NCBI GenBank assembly: GCA_943704525.1
Contig: CALSCQ010002675.1
Span: 10,001-26,401, forward strand
Direction: 5' to 3'
From: Pigoraptor vietnamica
Lineage: Eukaryota; Opisthokonta; Filasterea
Length of the DNA stretch: 16,401 nucleotides
Below the pieces are notes generated by a model, which did not search any database, was not told where the DNA came from, and worked only from the letters and a program-made list of their open reading frames with translations. The first letter of the stretch is position 1, and every line of letters starts with the position of its first letter. Position numbers and translations under genes: made by a program. Of this stretch, positions 1 through 9,014 are shown piece after piece.

Positions 1-285
1 CCAGTGTGAACCACTCGAGCATGGCCGCCGCCGTGTCCTCGTCAGCGCCCTCGCACAGCGCCATCCGCTCCAACGCGCCGCGCGTCACGGGAACCTTCAC
101 GTCCACCTTCTCGTCGAACTTGCGCGTGAGCCCCCGTATCCGGCGGTGAAAGGACGCACAATGTCGGCTGGCAGCGGCTTGGAGATACGCTTTAGCACCC
201 CTTCGAGATACGGCCCCTTCATGCGAGCTTGCTCGAACACCTCGTCGACTAGGTCCTTGAAGTCGCGTTCGTCCTTTGTCGCCAT
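1..285 (-). CDS. Unrecognised protein, N-terminal part only (gene runs off left edge)
   Basis: I do not recognise this gene. The proposed start is the ATG at 285, reading MATKDERDFKDLVDEVFEQA. Exon 1 is 285-160 (42 codons, phase 0). The frame then closes at a stop at 97, while a different frame reads cleanly to the window edge (FDEKVDVKVPVTRGALERMA, then an acidic, alanine-rich stretch ending MLEWFTL). A 41 nt intron, 159-119, with donor GTGCGT, a CTCAC branch-like site and an AAG acceptor, joins the two frames in phase. Exon 2 is 118-1 and continues left. The visible 81 residues are charged and predicted mainly helical by eye; no signal peptide or membrane segment is seen. The intron is far shorter than the others here (106-368 nt) and its AAG acceptor is atypical, so a sequencing frameshift is the alternative. 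The gene lies downstream of FANCM on the same strand. That it is coding is fairly likely; its function is unknown. Confidence 0.6.
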
Positions 286-903
286 CGCCACGCCCGCGCT
301 GTCGACACGCGGCGGCGCGCCCGCCGCTCCCCCGCTGGAGCGGCAAGCGGTTCGCTCGTTGTTCCCATCATGATGGCGAGTGGGGAGGGGGGAGGGAATA
401 GCAGCACGAGGCGCGAACGGACGGGAAACGAGAGAAGGGGGAGGAACACGCGATGACAGGAAGGAAGGCAGCAGCAGAGGTACCATAGGTACCGTTGGGC
501 AGCAATCTTACACACACGTGTACGCCGGTCTGTGGAGGGGACGCCCTCAATCGGTGTGTTTGATTGGCCCGACCCGGTTACCCCATTGACACACGTGTGC
601 CAGCTGCCGTGCAAACAATTGGGTCACACGTGGCGTTGCGCACAAGGGCGGCTTCTTCTTCGTTTTTTTTTTTTGTTATGAATAAGATGCAGAGAAAGAA
701 AGAAGAAGAAAAAGAGAGTGGAAAGTAATAATAATAAATATAAAAAACTCAAGGTGTGACACGATCAGCGGCCGTCACACGCGCCGAGCTACTTCATTCT
801 CTACACTCAGCGCTTGTCTTTCCGGCAGCGCGAAGGGTGTCCAGCACCCGCCTTCGCACATACAATAGCACCCATTCCTTTCGCTAAAGGGTTGATAGCC
901 TCC
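286..903. other. Intergenic region between gene 1 and FANCM
   Basis: This stretch holds no supportable gene. It should contain the 5' UTR and promoter of the leftward gene 1 (start at 285) and the 3' UTR of FANCM (stop at 904-906). Visible items are a T12 run at 663-674, a purine-rich AAG/GAA tract at about 690-725, an AT-rich patch (AATAATAATAAATA) near 727-740, and three CACGTG boxes annotated separately. Minus-strand CCAAT pentamers lie near 562 and 618. No canonical AATAAA was seen on the minus strand after the FANCM stop, so the cleavage site cannot be placed. Confidence 0.6.
515..632 (-). promoter_or_regulatory. Cluster of three CACGTG (E-box/G-box) palindromes
   Basis: CACGTG occurs at 515-520, 592-597 and 627-632, within 118 bp and 230-350 bp upstream of the proposed start of gene 1. 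CACGTG is the classical core site of bHLH and some bZIP factors. The two right-hand copies flank a CAGCTG and lie close to minus-strand CCAAT motifs. The hexamer also occurs singly elsewhere in the window (about 1386, 2034, 10599), so a regulatory role is inferred from clustering and position only. Confidence 0.35.
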
Positions 904-2674
904 CTACTTTCGCGAGACCATCGAGGCGTCGCACTGCGTCTCAAAGTACCGTTGCATCTCGCGTGCGGTCGCTTCCGTCATGAACGGCGTCCGCTGCACG
1001 AGCTGCTCAGCAGGGCTGGACGGGAGGAGAGAAGGACGTGTGAGCGAAGTGTGATGCACGAGACACACAAAGCGACGGGACAGTTGGCGACTGTGTTGGA
1101 GATGGGGAGAGTTTGCCGGACTGGTGAGCGCAGCGTGAAGCACAGGGTCGCACAATCGACGGGCCAGTTGGCGCCTGTGCGTTACGGACAAAGACGAGAA
1201 CCGACAGCTTGGTGTGTGTGCACGTACCAGTTCAGAACAGCGGCAAGGTTCTCAAAGCCCGCAGACAGCATGATGTTGAGAGCAGTCGTGTAGCTGACGC
1301 ACGGGACGGAGAGAAGGAAGCGGAGCATCTGCGCGTGCGCGGACAGTTAGTACAGTTCGCATGCTCGCGTGAAGCACCCAATCAACACGTGTACAACGAC
1401 AAGCGTAATGAGAGACATGTCCGTCCATCGACTCCATAGCCAGCAAAAGACACATGGGGGAGGGGATCGGGTCACCCACCCACAGCCCCTTTCGAGTACA
1501 ATTCACATTTCCAAAGCCGAGTAACAACGGCGCAAGTCATCTCAAAAGACTGCCACATCGCCCACCTGCTCGTCCACCTTCTTGTCAACGAGGGACTCTG
1601 GAATGGCAAAGCCGTGGTCCGCCTCGGCGCGCGCAATCGTCGCCAATATGGATGCCGTCTCGTCTGCGCATGGATTGGCGTGCAAAGGTGCAACTGTTAA
1701 CAGTCTCAGAAAGAAACAACGACTCAAACGACAGCCATAGAGAGGACGCTACGCCAATAAACACTTGGCGCATCGTCCCATTGGGCGAATGACGACAGTG
1801 GCACACGCTAAATGGCGACATCCCACAGCACACAAAAGTGAACCCCGTGAGATGCGCACGCACCCTTGTCCTCGCTGCACATGACGGTGAGTCCCAAACG
1901 AGTCACCGCGGCCAGCGCAGTCTCGTAGTGGCGCCCGGATAACCTGCAACACGCAGCGCTCAGCTCGTCTCGGCACATTGACGAAACCGTTCGCACCGCC
2001 ACACCATGCGCGCGTGACACAAGTTACACGCAACACGTGCCCTGCACAACCCACCCCTTGTCAGCGATGCCGCCGGTCCCCTTCGCCTTCACCGTCTTCT
2101 CCACGATGAGGAACCGCCTCTCAAACTGCGATCGCATCGCAACGGCCTGCTCGTACAGGCGCGCACCGGGCGAGAGCACGGCTGTGGCCGTCGCGCCGGG
2201 CTGCTGGGTGGACGTCACGGCATTGACGAGGTCCTGCTGCGTGCGGCGGAGCACAGCGGTGCGCTGGCTCACAATGTAGTCGCAGGTGCGAAGTCCCGTT
2301 GCCGGAATGACCGTCCTCATGCCGTGTTGGCTGCGAAGCACGCTCAGGGCCTGGGAGACAGGAGGGAGGCCGATCCATAAGTGCGTGTGTGCGCATGCGA
2401 CAAATGGCCCGTGTGTGCGCGCATGCGACAAACGATCCACACATCTCAGCCGGTCACAGCGGAAATGGAGTCGCTAGTTAACGGAACATGAGAATGTGAC
2501 ACTGTTGAACAATAATCCGCGCGTTCTCCACCATGCGACGCCTCGCCACCGGTAACAACGAGAGACGGAGTTATATGTCAAACGGAGAAAGAACGCGACA
2601 TTGTAGAACAGTAAATCCCTCACCTGCGACGCCATGACCTGGCGCGTGTCGGCCAAAATCACAATCCGACCGCC
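904..2674 (-). other. FANCM: FANCM C-terminal ERCC4-like nuclease fold and helix-hairpin-helix pair, catalytically degenerate
   Basis: The block starts with GGRIVILADTRQ at the end of exon 4 and runs through exons 5-9. Family landmarks are visible: CDYIVSQRTAVLRR, FERRFLIVEK, the segment SEDKDETASILATIA, then LLSVPCVSYTTALNIMLSAG (first HhH) and QRTPFMTEATAREMQRYFE (second HhH). The active XPF/Hef signature is GDXnERKX3D. Here the ERK-type position reads LRR and the V-D-x-R-E strand reads A-D-T-R-Q, so key acidic residues are missing. Animal FANCM also has an inactive ERCC4 fold that pairs with FAAP24; a DNA-binding rather than cutting role is inferred here. Confidence 0.85.
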
Positions 2675-5600
2675 GTCCCCCGCGTGCGTCGCACCCACAG
2701 CGGCCGCTGGCAGCGACTGCACGTTCAGAGAGCGGTCCGCCGCCGGCACTACTTGCGTTGGCTGCAGCGGCCGCTTTGAAGCGGGTGCAAATTCGCCGCC
2801 GCTATTGTCGTCGTCGCTGAGCTCAATGTCCGCCGCCCGTAGAGAGAACGCCGATGTGTCGCCACTCTCCGCGACAGCCTTCGTCGCTGACGCAGGGACC
2901 GCCGCTGTCGTTGCAACAGATAAAGGGGCGCGGGCGGCGACCTGTGGAAGTGTGGATATCGGCGCGACTGTGTTGACTTCTTCCTCGTCCTCGGCATCGC
3001 TGACCATCGCTAGCAAATCGTCCACGTTCACGCTGAACTCCGTCCCACTGACAACAGGCATCGCATACGCCGAAGCGCTCTGCTGCCCGCTGTCACGTGG
3101 GTGTGGGTGCTTGCCACTCACAGCCTCGCGGGCTGGACCTGACGAGCGCTCGGCGGCGACAACGCTGTCGTCCTGCGACAGCACGGCGCGCCGCTGCGAC
3201 TTTCGCCGAACGCCCACACCCGCCGCCGCCTCCTCCTCCGAGTCGCTCTCGCGCGTGCGTCGCATCCTCGGGGGCGCCGCGGTGCGTGCGAAGGCAGGGC
3301 TCCCGCGGGCAGCAGCCTTACCACGGTTGCCCATGACCTCCTCGCTCTCTGCGCAGTCCTCACTTTCCTCCTCAGACGACCCGTCCAGTTCCCGCTCGTC
3401 GCCCACCATCCCGTGCACTTCCTCCGCCTCCCCCTCCAAATCGGACGACGCACAGCGTGTGAGACGACCCAGGCGGTACTTGGTAGCACCCGCCGCGCAC
3501 TCCGGCGCCGAGCGGAACAGCGGGTTGACCCCCGGGCTCAGCAGCGATCGTTGGTACATCGCCATCATCGAGGACGGCGACACCATGTCCTCCGCGCCCT
3601 CTCCCTTGGGCGCGCCGCGTGGCTGCGATTCCGCCTGCGACTGCGAGCGCGACTGCGTCCCATCATCAATGAAGGAACACGCCTCGTACTCGTCGAGGTG
3701 CGAGCCGTCAGAATCGTCGGAGGACACGCCGCCGCTGTCCGCGGACACATCGGCCTCGTCGTCCAGGAACCCTTTACGCCCCTTTTGGGCATGCGCCGTC
3801 CGGCGCACTTTTGGTGGCGAGTCCCCGCGGTCGCTCTCGCTGTCACCGGGGCGCGCGCGACCGTCCGAGCCTCTTTTGCGCTTGGCGGTCTGTGTCCTGC
3901 GCGGAGCAACGGCGGCCGCTCGGTCAGCCTTCGGCTGCTCAAAGTCGTCGTCCTCGTCGTCATCGATGGCGCTGGCTTTGCGGGCGGCACTTGCTGCGCT
4001 CGCACTCTTGGGCCGCTTCGAGTCGCGACTCGTCTCTTTCTGCAGAAACAACAAAGAATGGATGTAATGTTCCCCAGAGTTATCCGGATGGAAAGGACGC
4101 GTGGCAGGACCTTGAGACAACTTCTCCAGCACAACAAACTTACAGGAGCCATTTCTCCACACAGCGTACCTCTCCCTCCACCTCGCTCTCCGACAGCTCC
4201 GCCCTCCGCCGCGTCCTCCGCAGCCGCTTTGCGCCCACTGCATCCGCACTTCCCCCACTGCCAATGGCCGGCGCGTGCGCCGCGTCACCCGCACCGACTT
4301 CATCACCCTCGCCCTCGAGGGGAGAGGTGAGTGCGTTCCGCCTGTGTGCACGACGGCGACGGAGCGGCGTCTCGTTCGACGAAGGCGCGTGTTCGGCCGA
4401 CGCCGGCTTCGCTTGAGACTCACCCGTGGGCAGCGCACTCTCCACCTTCAACTGCTGCGCCGACGTGGGCACACTTCCCCCGGGGACAACGGGAGGCCGC
4501 ACCGGAGCACTCGGCGGCTGCGCGGGCACGCTCTGCGAGCGCATCGAAGGGTCACCGCTCGCCGTTCCTTGCACACGCACAGTCTGGGGCGACTTGTTCT
4601 TCAGCGACAACTTGCTCGAGCGGTAGGGGTTCGTCCTAGGGATGGGCGCGGCATCGACGCCGGCAGATACAGCTTCGCTGGCGACGACGTCCACGGCCAA
4701 CGCCCGCGATACATGCGGCTCCACAGATGACGCCGTCCCCTGCCGTTCCTCAGCACCGACGGCACGCGTGTTGGTTGCTGCGGGCATTGCGACAGGCGAG
4801 TTTGGTTGGCGTGGCTCCCACTCAAAGGCTGCAAGTCGCTTTGCAGCGTGAGCGTCCGCCACAGTATGGGACCCTTGACGGACCCCGGCATTGCGTGCCA
4901 TTGGATTGTTGTGGGTCGCGCTATCCCTCTCCGTGCGTGAACCGATTCGATCGAGTTCTCCGCGATCGGACATCGCCGTCTCGTCAGCTTCTGAGCGCTG
5001 ACGCACGCCCGTGTCCACGGCCGCTATCTCACTGCTGTGCGCGTGGGCACTCAGGGCAGATTCGCAGGCGGACGGATCCGACGGCGACGGGATACTCCAC
5101 TGCTGCAGTGTTCCCGCTCCTGAGGAGAGGGGGCCGCTGTGGCTGTAGGTCGTCGCAGTGAAACTATGACTCATGGGAGCGCCCATGTCCGCGTCGTCGT
5201 CGTCGCCGCCGTCGTCTGGAAGGAATTCGGCAAAGCGGGCGAGCCACGGGTTCTCTGCGGCTGCTCGTGGGTCCAGAAGGCAAACGAGGCGTTAGTAACA
5301 GCTCGCGAGTGAACGCAGCGTGCAATGCGTGTGCGAGTGTATATGTGCGGAGGCACATAGGACTCACTTTCCGTGGGCTGCGAGGCAGGCGTCTCCGCGG
5401 GAGCATCGACGTCGATTATTGCGTTGCCCATATGGAAGTCTGTATGAACACAGCGCCTTCCAATTAATCTCACTCACAACCCCTTTCAAGCGTCAATTGG
5501 CGCTAATGCGAATAGGCAGCTCACACACGCAAACGCACAAACACACAAACACTCAAGCACAGAATCACACAAATGCATAGACAAAAACGCACCCGTGTCG

Positions 5601-8600
5601 AATTCCACGGGCCGCGTTCGCTCCCCAAAGTTGCCCGCTACAGTCTTCGGCACCGAAGCCTTCGTGTGCGCCGGTGCACTGTCACGCGGTGCGTTGCGAG
5701 CAGCGCCGGACGGCACGGGCTGTCGCGTATGCACGTCCGCCCGCGCGCTTACCTTGTTCGCCGCTGCCGTCGGCTTCATCCAATCCCTCTCCAGTTCATC
5801 GTCCGAAGCCTCCGCCACAAACGCGCTGTCGTCGAACACCACGGGCTTGATCGGGGAGCGGCGAGACGACCGCTCCCTCGCCGTCGCGCGTCTCGCAAAG
5901 TCCTCATCGTCGCTAATCTCAACGGGACGGGGAGAAGCGGCGCGTTCCCGGCGAGCCTCCTGCAGTAGGGCTTGCTCGCTTGGGTGTTGCATGACGTCGC
6001 GCGGGTCCAAATGGGCGGACATTTCCGCCTCATACGACGCGCACACGCGCCCCGACATCTCCGCGTCCTCCGCCATCCTGCACGCCTCGATGAGCGCACG
6101 TGACCCGATCGAGTGCGAGGCCACGCGTACGGGCATCGGCACCGACTGCCACGACGCCACCGTCGAGAGATCGCAGCGCCACCCCTCGTAGGGACCCAGT
6201 CCGCCGTCGATGGCGTACTTCGCAAGGTAGTAGGCGTGCTCGTCAGCCGTGAGAAAGCCGTCGCTCCCGTCCCCGCGCCCCCGCTCCTCCGAGAACGAAA
6301 ACGGGCCGGAATGCTCCCCTGCGCCCCCCTCCGCCCTCTGCTTCCCCTTCGATCGGCGCGAGTAGGCGGACGCCTTCCCATTTCCCGCGCTTGTCTTCCG
6401 CCGTCTGTCCGCGAGGGGCGTTTCCGCGGGCGGCGGCGCCATTTCCTCCATGCGCATTTCGGGCTTGCAACCCTCGGGCAGGACGGGGTGGTCGGCGCAG
6501 AGCGTGAACGTTCCCTGTCCGGACAGGATGGCGTTGTGAATCGACTTTCGCGTCGACTGCCCCTTCTTGTAGAGCCGCTCCTCCTTCCCCTCGGCGACAA
6601 GCATCACGATGCGGCCGTCCCGCTTGCGGCCCGTTCGGCCCATGCGCTGCACGAGACGCACCGCGGACGTCTGCGCGTCAAAGCACACGATGAGGTCCAC
6701 ATCGCCAATGTCGAGCCCTTCCTCGCCGACGCACGTCGCGACGAGCGTGTTGTGGCCGCCCGCGCGAAACTGGCGCACGACTTCCATCTGCTCCTTCTGC
6801 GTGAGCCCCTTCGAGCCGCGGCTGGACTGCCCGACAAATGCCATGGGACGAATGAGAGGACGGTGCTGCGCGAGCACGCCAACAATCTCGTGCACGCTGT
6901 CGCGGTACTGCGAAAACACCATGACGCGTGTCGACTCGCCCTCTCCCCGATCCGCCGCCAACACAAAGTGCTCGAGGACAATGTCCAGCAGCTTCTGCAC
7001 CTTCGGGTGGCTTGCGTTCACGGCGCCTCCTTCCGCAGGGCCTTCAGCGTCCGGCTCGCTCTTCGCCTCCCCCTTCGCATCCATCCCCGCGCCCCCAGCA
7101 TCACCCCCGCCGTATTCTGCTTCCAGCGCCCGATAGACCTCCATGAACTCGGCGCATCGCGTGAGCTCGCTGCGCGCGCGACCGGAGCCCTCCTTCTTTC
7201 CCTGTACAATGGGACGCACTTGCTGGAAGAAGCTGGCAAGGCCGTGCTGCTGCAACAGCTCGAACGAGTGCGCGAGGGATATCGCCACCGCAAAGTCCCC
7301 TTCCACCTGCCCGATATAACGGCCGCCGTCCGGCGGGTTCGCGCGGTACTTTTCGCGCTGTTTGAGGAGCGCAAAGCGGTGCGCCTTCTCCGGGTCGCGC
7401 TCGTAGAATGCCTTGGCGTTGCAGAGGCGGCCGAGTATCCCCGACAGCACGCCCGCGAGCGCCTTCTTCGCCACGAGAACGCGCTCCCCCAAGGGGACCG
7501 TCACGACCTCGAGCTTGCGCCCGTGCACGTACGGCCGAATGTCGAGCGCGTCCTCGCCGCGCAGCTCGATCGCCGAGATCATGAGGTTGCTCAGCACCTC
7601 CTGCACCGTCTGGACCACGTCACCCGGCGTCGCGCTGAGGGCAAGCACCCGGAACCGGGAGCCCTGCTGCGCGAGCTCGTTGACGACGGCGCAGTACGCG
7701 TGGTTTCCGAGGGCCTTGTGCGCCTCGTCGACGACCACGCACACGATCCGCTTGGCCGGGCACGTGCCGCGGTTGAGGTCGTTCTGGACCACCTGGGGCG
7801 TGAGGAAGAACACGCGCTTTGACTCCCATATCTCGGAGCGGAGCGAGGGCGTCTTCGTGCCCGTCATCTCGGCGGTGACGGACCGCGGAATGGCCATGAC
7901 GTTCACGCACGCGTCAATCTGCTGCGCGACGAGCGGCTTAGTCGGTGCGAGGAAGACGATCTTTCCGTCGGGAAACCACCGGTAAAAATTGTACATGACG
8001 ACGGCCGCGATGAACGTCTTGCCGAGGCCCGTGGGGAGCGTCACGAGCGTGTTCTTAAAGAGCGCCCTCCGCACAATGTTCAGCTGGTAATCGCGCACGG
8101 GATAGTTCGTCGGGTATATCCAGTCGCCCACCGTCGCCTCGTCGTAGGTGGGGAGGCCCAGCGACGCGCGCGTGGCGTTGTCGAGATACCCGCCCTCGCA
8201 CGCAACAGACACGCAGCGCACGGACGCGCCACGCCCGCCCTCGTCGCCCTTTCCGCGCTTCGAAGGCTTGACGTCTTGTCCCTCCGAGTCTCCTTGCCGC
8301 GCCTGCGACTGCGCACTGCCGGAGCGCGCAGACGCCTTGTTTTCCGCGGTCGTCGACTTCCCCGTCTTCGCCCCCTGCATGTCCCCAAAGAAAGAACCCG
8401 ACTTTGCCTGCGAGTGTGCGCTGCCGCTGTGAGCGGACGACGCACCGCCGACCGAAGCTGCCTTGCCGCCAGTGCGTCCGTGTGGCCCTCCGGCAACCGA
8501 CCCCGTCCCACTGTGGGCGTGGCTAGTGCCGCCCGTAAATGCATCAATCTGCGACGACCCTTTGTACGGATTTTTGTAGGGATTGCCGCGCGCGCGCGGC

Positions 8601-9001
8601 TCCGACTCGCGCTGTGCGGCCGAGAGGGCGGGCGCTGCTGCGGGGATTGCCGGCGGCGCATTCTCGCGGGCGTCCATCTCAATTTCACCCTCCAGTGCCA
8701 TTGCAGCGGCCGCAAGCACGTCGTCGTCATCCACCTCGTAGTCGGCCTTCGCAGTCCGTTGCACCGGTGCGGTCACACGCGGCTCAGGAGGGTTCGGAGC
8801 CGTGGCGCGAACAGGGGGGTCGGCGGGGCGCTTTTGAGCGTGCGGGGGGTCCGCTTTCGCGCCATTCGAAGGGCGAAAGGGGTTGCGCACTGGGCGAGAT
8901 TCGTCGCCGGGTGCTCTCGGCGCGGCTGTGGGGGCGGGGGAAGGTTTTGGGTCCGGGCGCCACCACGAGTGCAGCGTCTGCTGCTTGGTGGCGTCGCCCA
9001 T
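904..9001 (-). CDS. FANCM: FANCM-type SF2 DNA translocase with ERCC4-like and HhH C-terminus, nine exons, complete
   Basis: Nuclear motor that remodels stalled forks and R-loops and anchors Fanconi-anaemia factors (family knowledge). Exons on the minus strand: 9001-5593, 5439-5368, 5260-4170, 4039-2624, 2350-2055, 1943-1864, 1663-1566, 1328-1228, 1015-904. They join in frame to 6675 nt (2224 aa, stop TAG); human FANCM is about 2050 aa. Helicase core: PTGLGKT at residues 323-329, DEAH at 425-428, SATPG at 456-460, and QRMGRTGRKRDG near 785. The stretch PVRDYQL...ALFKNTLV just before Walker A is FANCM-specific. About residues 915-980 (FLTADEHAYYLAKYA, then SVPMPVRVASHS) resemble the MHF-binding segment. 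Residues about 1160-1975 are acidic and low-complexity, with one conserved-looking island (FIDDGTQ...MYQRSLLSP, about 1648-1688). Residues about 1980-2154 form an ERCC4-like fold with lost catalytic residues; 2155-2224 form the HhH pair. The ATG at 9001 is the first in-frame ATG after an in-frame stop in the upstream exon, if the 5'-UTR intron is real. Fungal Mph1/Fml1 lack the ERCC4 part, which favours FANCM over Mph1. Confidence 0.95.
1040..1179. repeat. Imperfect direct duplication (two ~56 bp copies) inside the last FANCM intron
   Basis: Copy A at 1040-1095 and copy B at 1124-1179 share GTGAGCG at the left, a central CGACGGG, and CAGTTGGCG with CTGTG at the right, in the same order and at 84 bp spacing. 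Identity is high at both ends and lower in the middle. Both copies lie within the 1016-1227 intron, so they do not affect the protein. They look like a local tandem duplication that has since drifted. Confidence 0.6.
5521..5572. repeat. CA-rich low-complexity tract in FANCM intron 1
   Basis: The plus strand is a degenerate run of CACA, CAAA and ACACAAAC units; on the transcribed minus strand this reads as TG-rich intron sequence just after the GTGCGT donor at 5592. Similar TG-rich stretches fill introns throughout this window. Nothing suggests a coding role. Confidence 0.6.
6600..8110 (-). other. FANCM: FANCM helicase core coding block (SF2, DEAH)
   Basis: This part of exon 1 encodes both RecA-like domains without an intron. 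Going 5' to 3' on the minus strand, Walker A (TGLGKT) is near 8020, motif Ia (FLAPTKPLVAQQ) near 7940, DEAH near 7725, SATPG near 7630, motif V (GEEGLDIGDVDL) near 6720 and motif VI (QRMGRTGRK) near 6640. About 230 residues separate SATPG from the start of the C-terminal RecA domain, which fits the helical insert typical of the FANCM/Hef/Mph1 family. All catalytic residues for ATP hydrolysis are present, so the motor is expected to be active. Confidence 0.9.
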
Positions 9002-9014
9002 TGCGAAAAACCAG

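Noticed and set aside
2634-4067. 477-codon plus-strand open frame opposite FANCM exon 4
   Set aside because: It is a Ser/Ala/Arg-rich mirror of the acidic low-complexity exon. The minus strand joins in phase to conserved flanking exons.
4040-4438. N-terminal extension of the 654-codon minus-strand frame that contains FANCM exon 4
   Set aside because: This part is the intron 4040-4169 plus an alternative frame of exon 3. The acceptor at 4040 joins exon 4 in phase to the GAG|GTACGC donor at 4170/4169.
5486-5592. C-terminal tail of the 1198-codon frame (MHLCDSVLECLCVCAFACV)
   Set aside because: It is read-through of the TG-rich intron after the GTGCGT donor at 5592. Exons 2-9 continue the conserved FANCM protein.
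5720-5760. Possible extra intron in FANCM exon 1 at AACAAG|GTAAGC
   Set aside because: The only nearby in-frame acceptor would give an intron of about 33 nt, and the reading frame is open and compositionally consistent through it.
6113-7822. 569-codon open frame on the plus strand opposite the FANCM helicase exon
   Set aside because: It is antisense to conserved helicase motifs, rich in Arg/His/Leu as expected for the complement of GC-rich coding DNA, and has no domain of its own.
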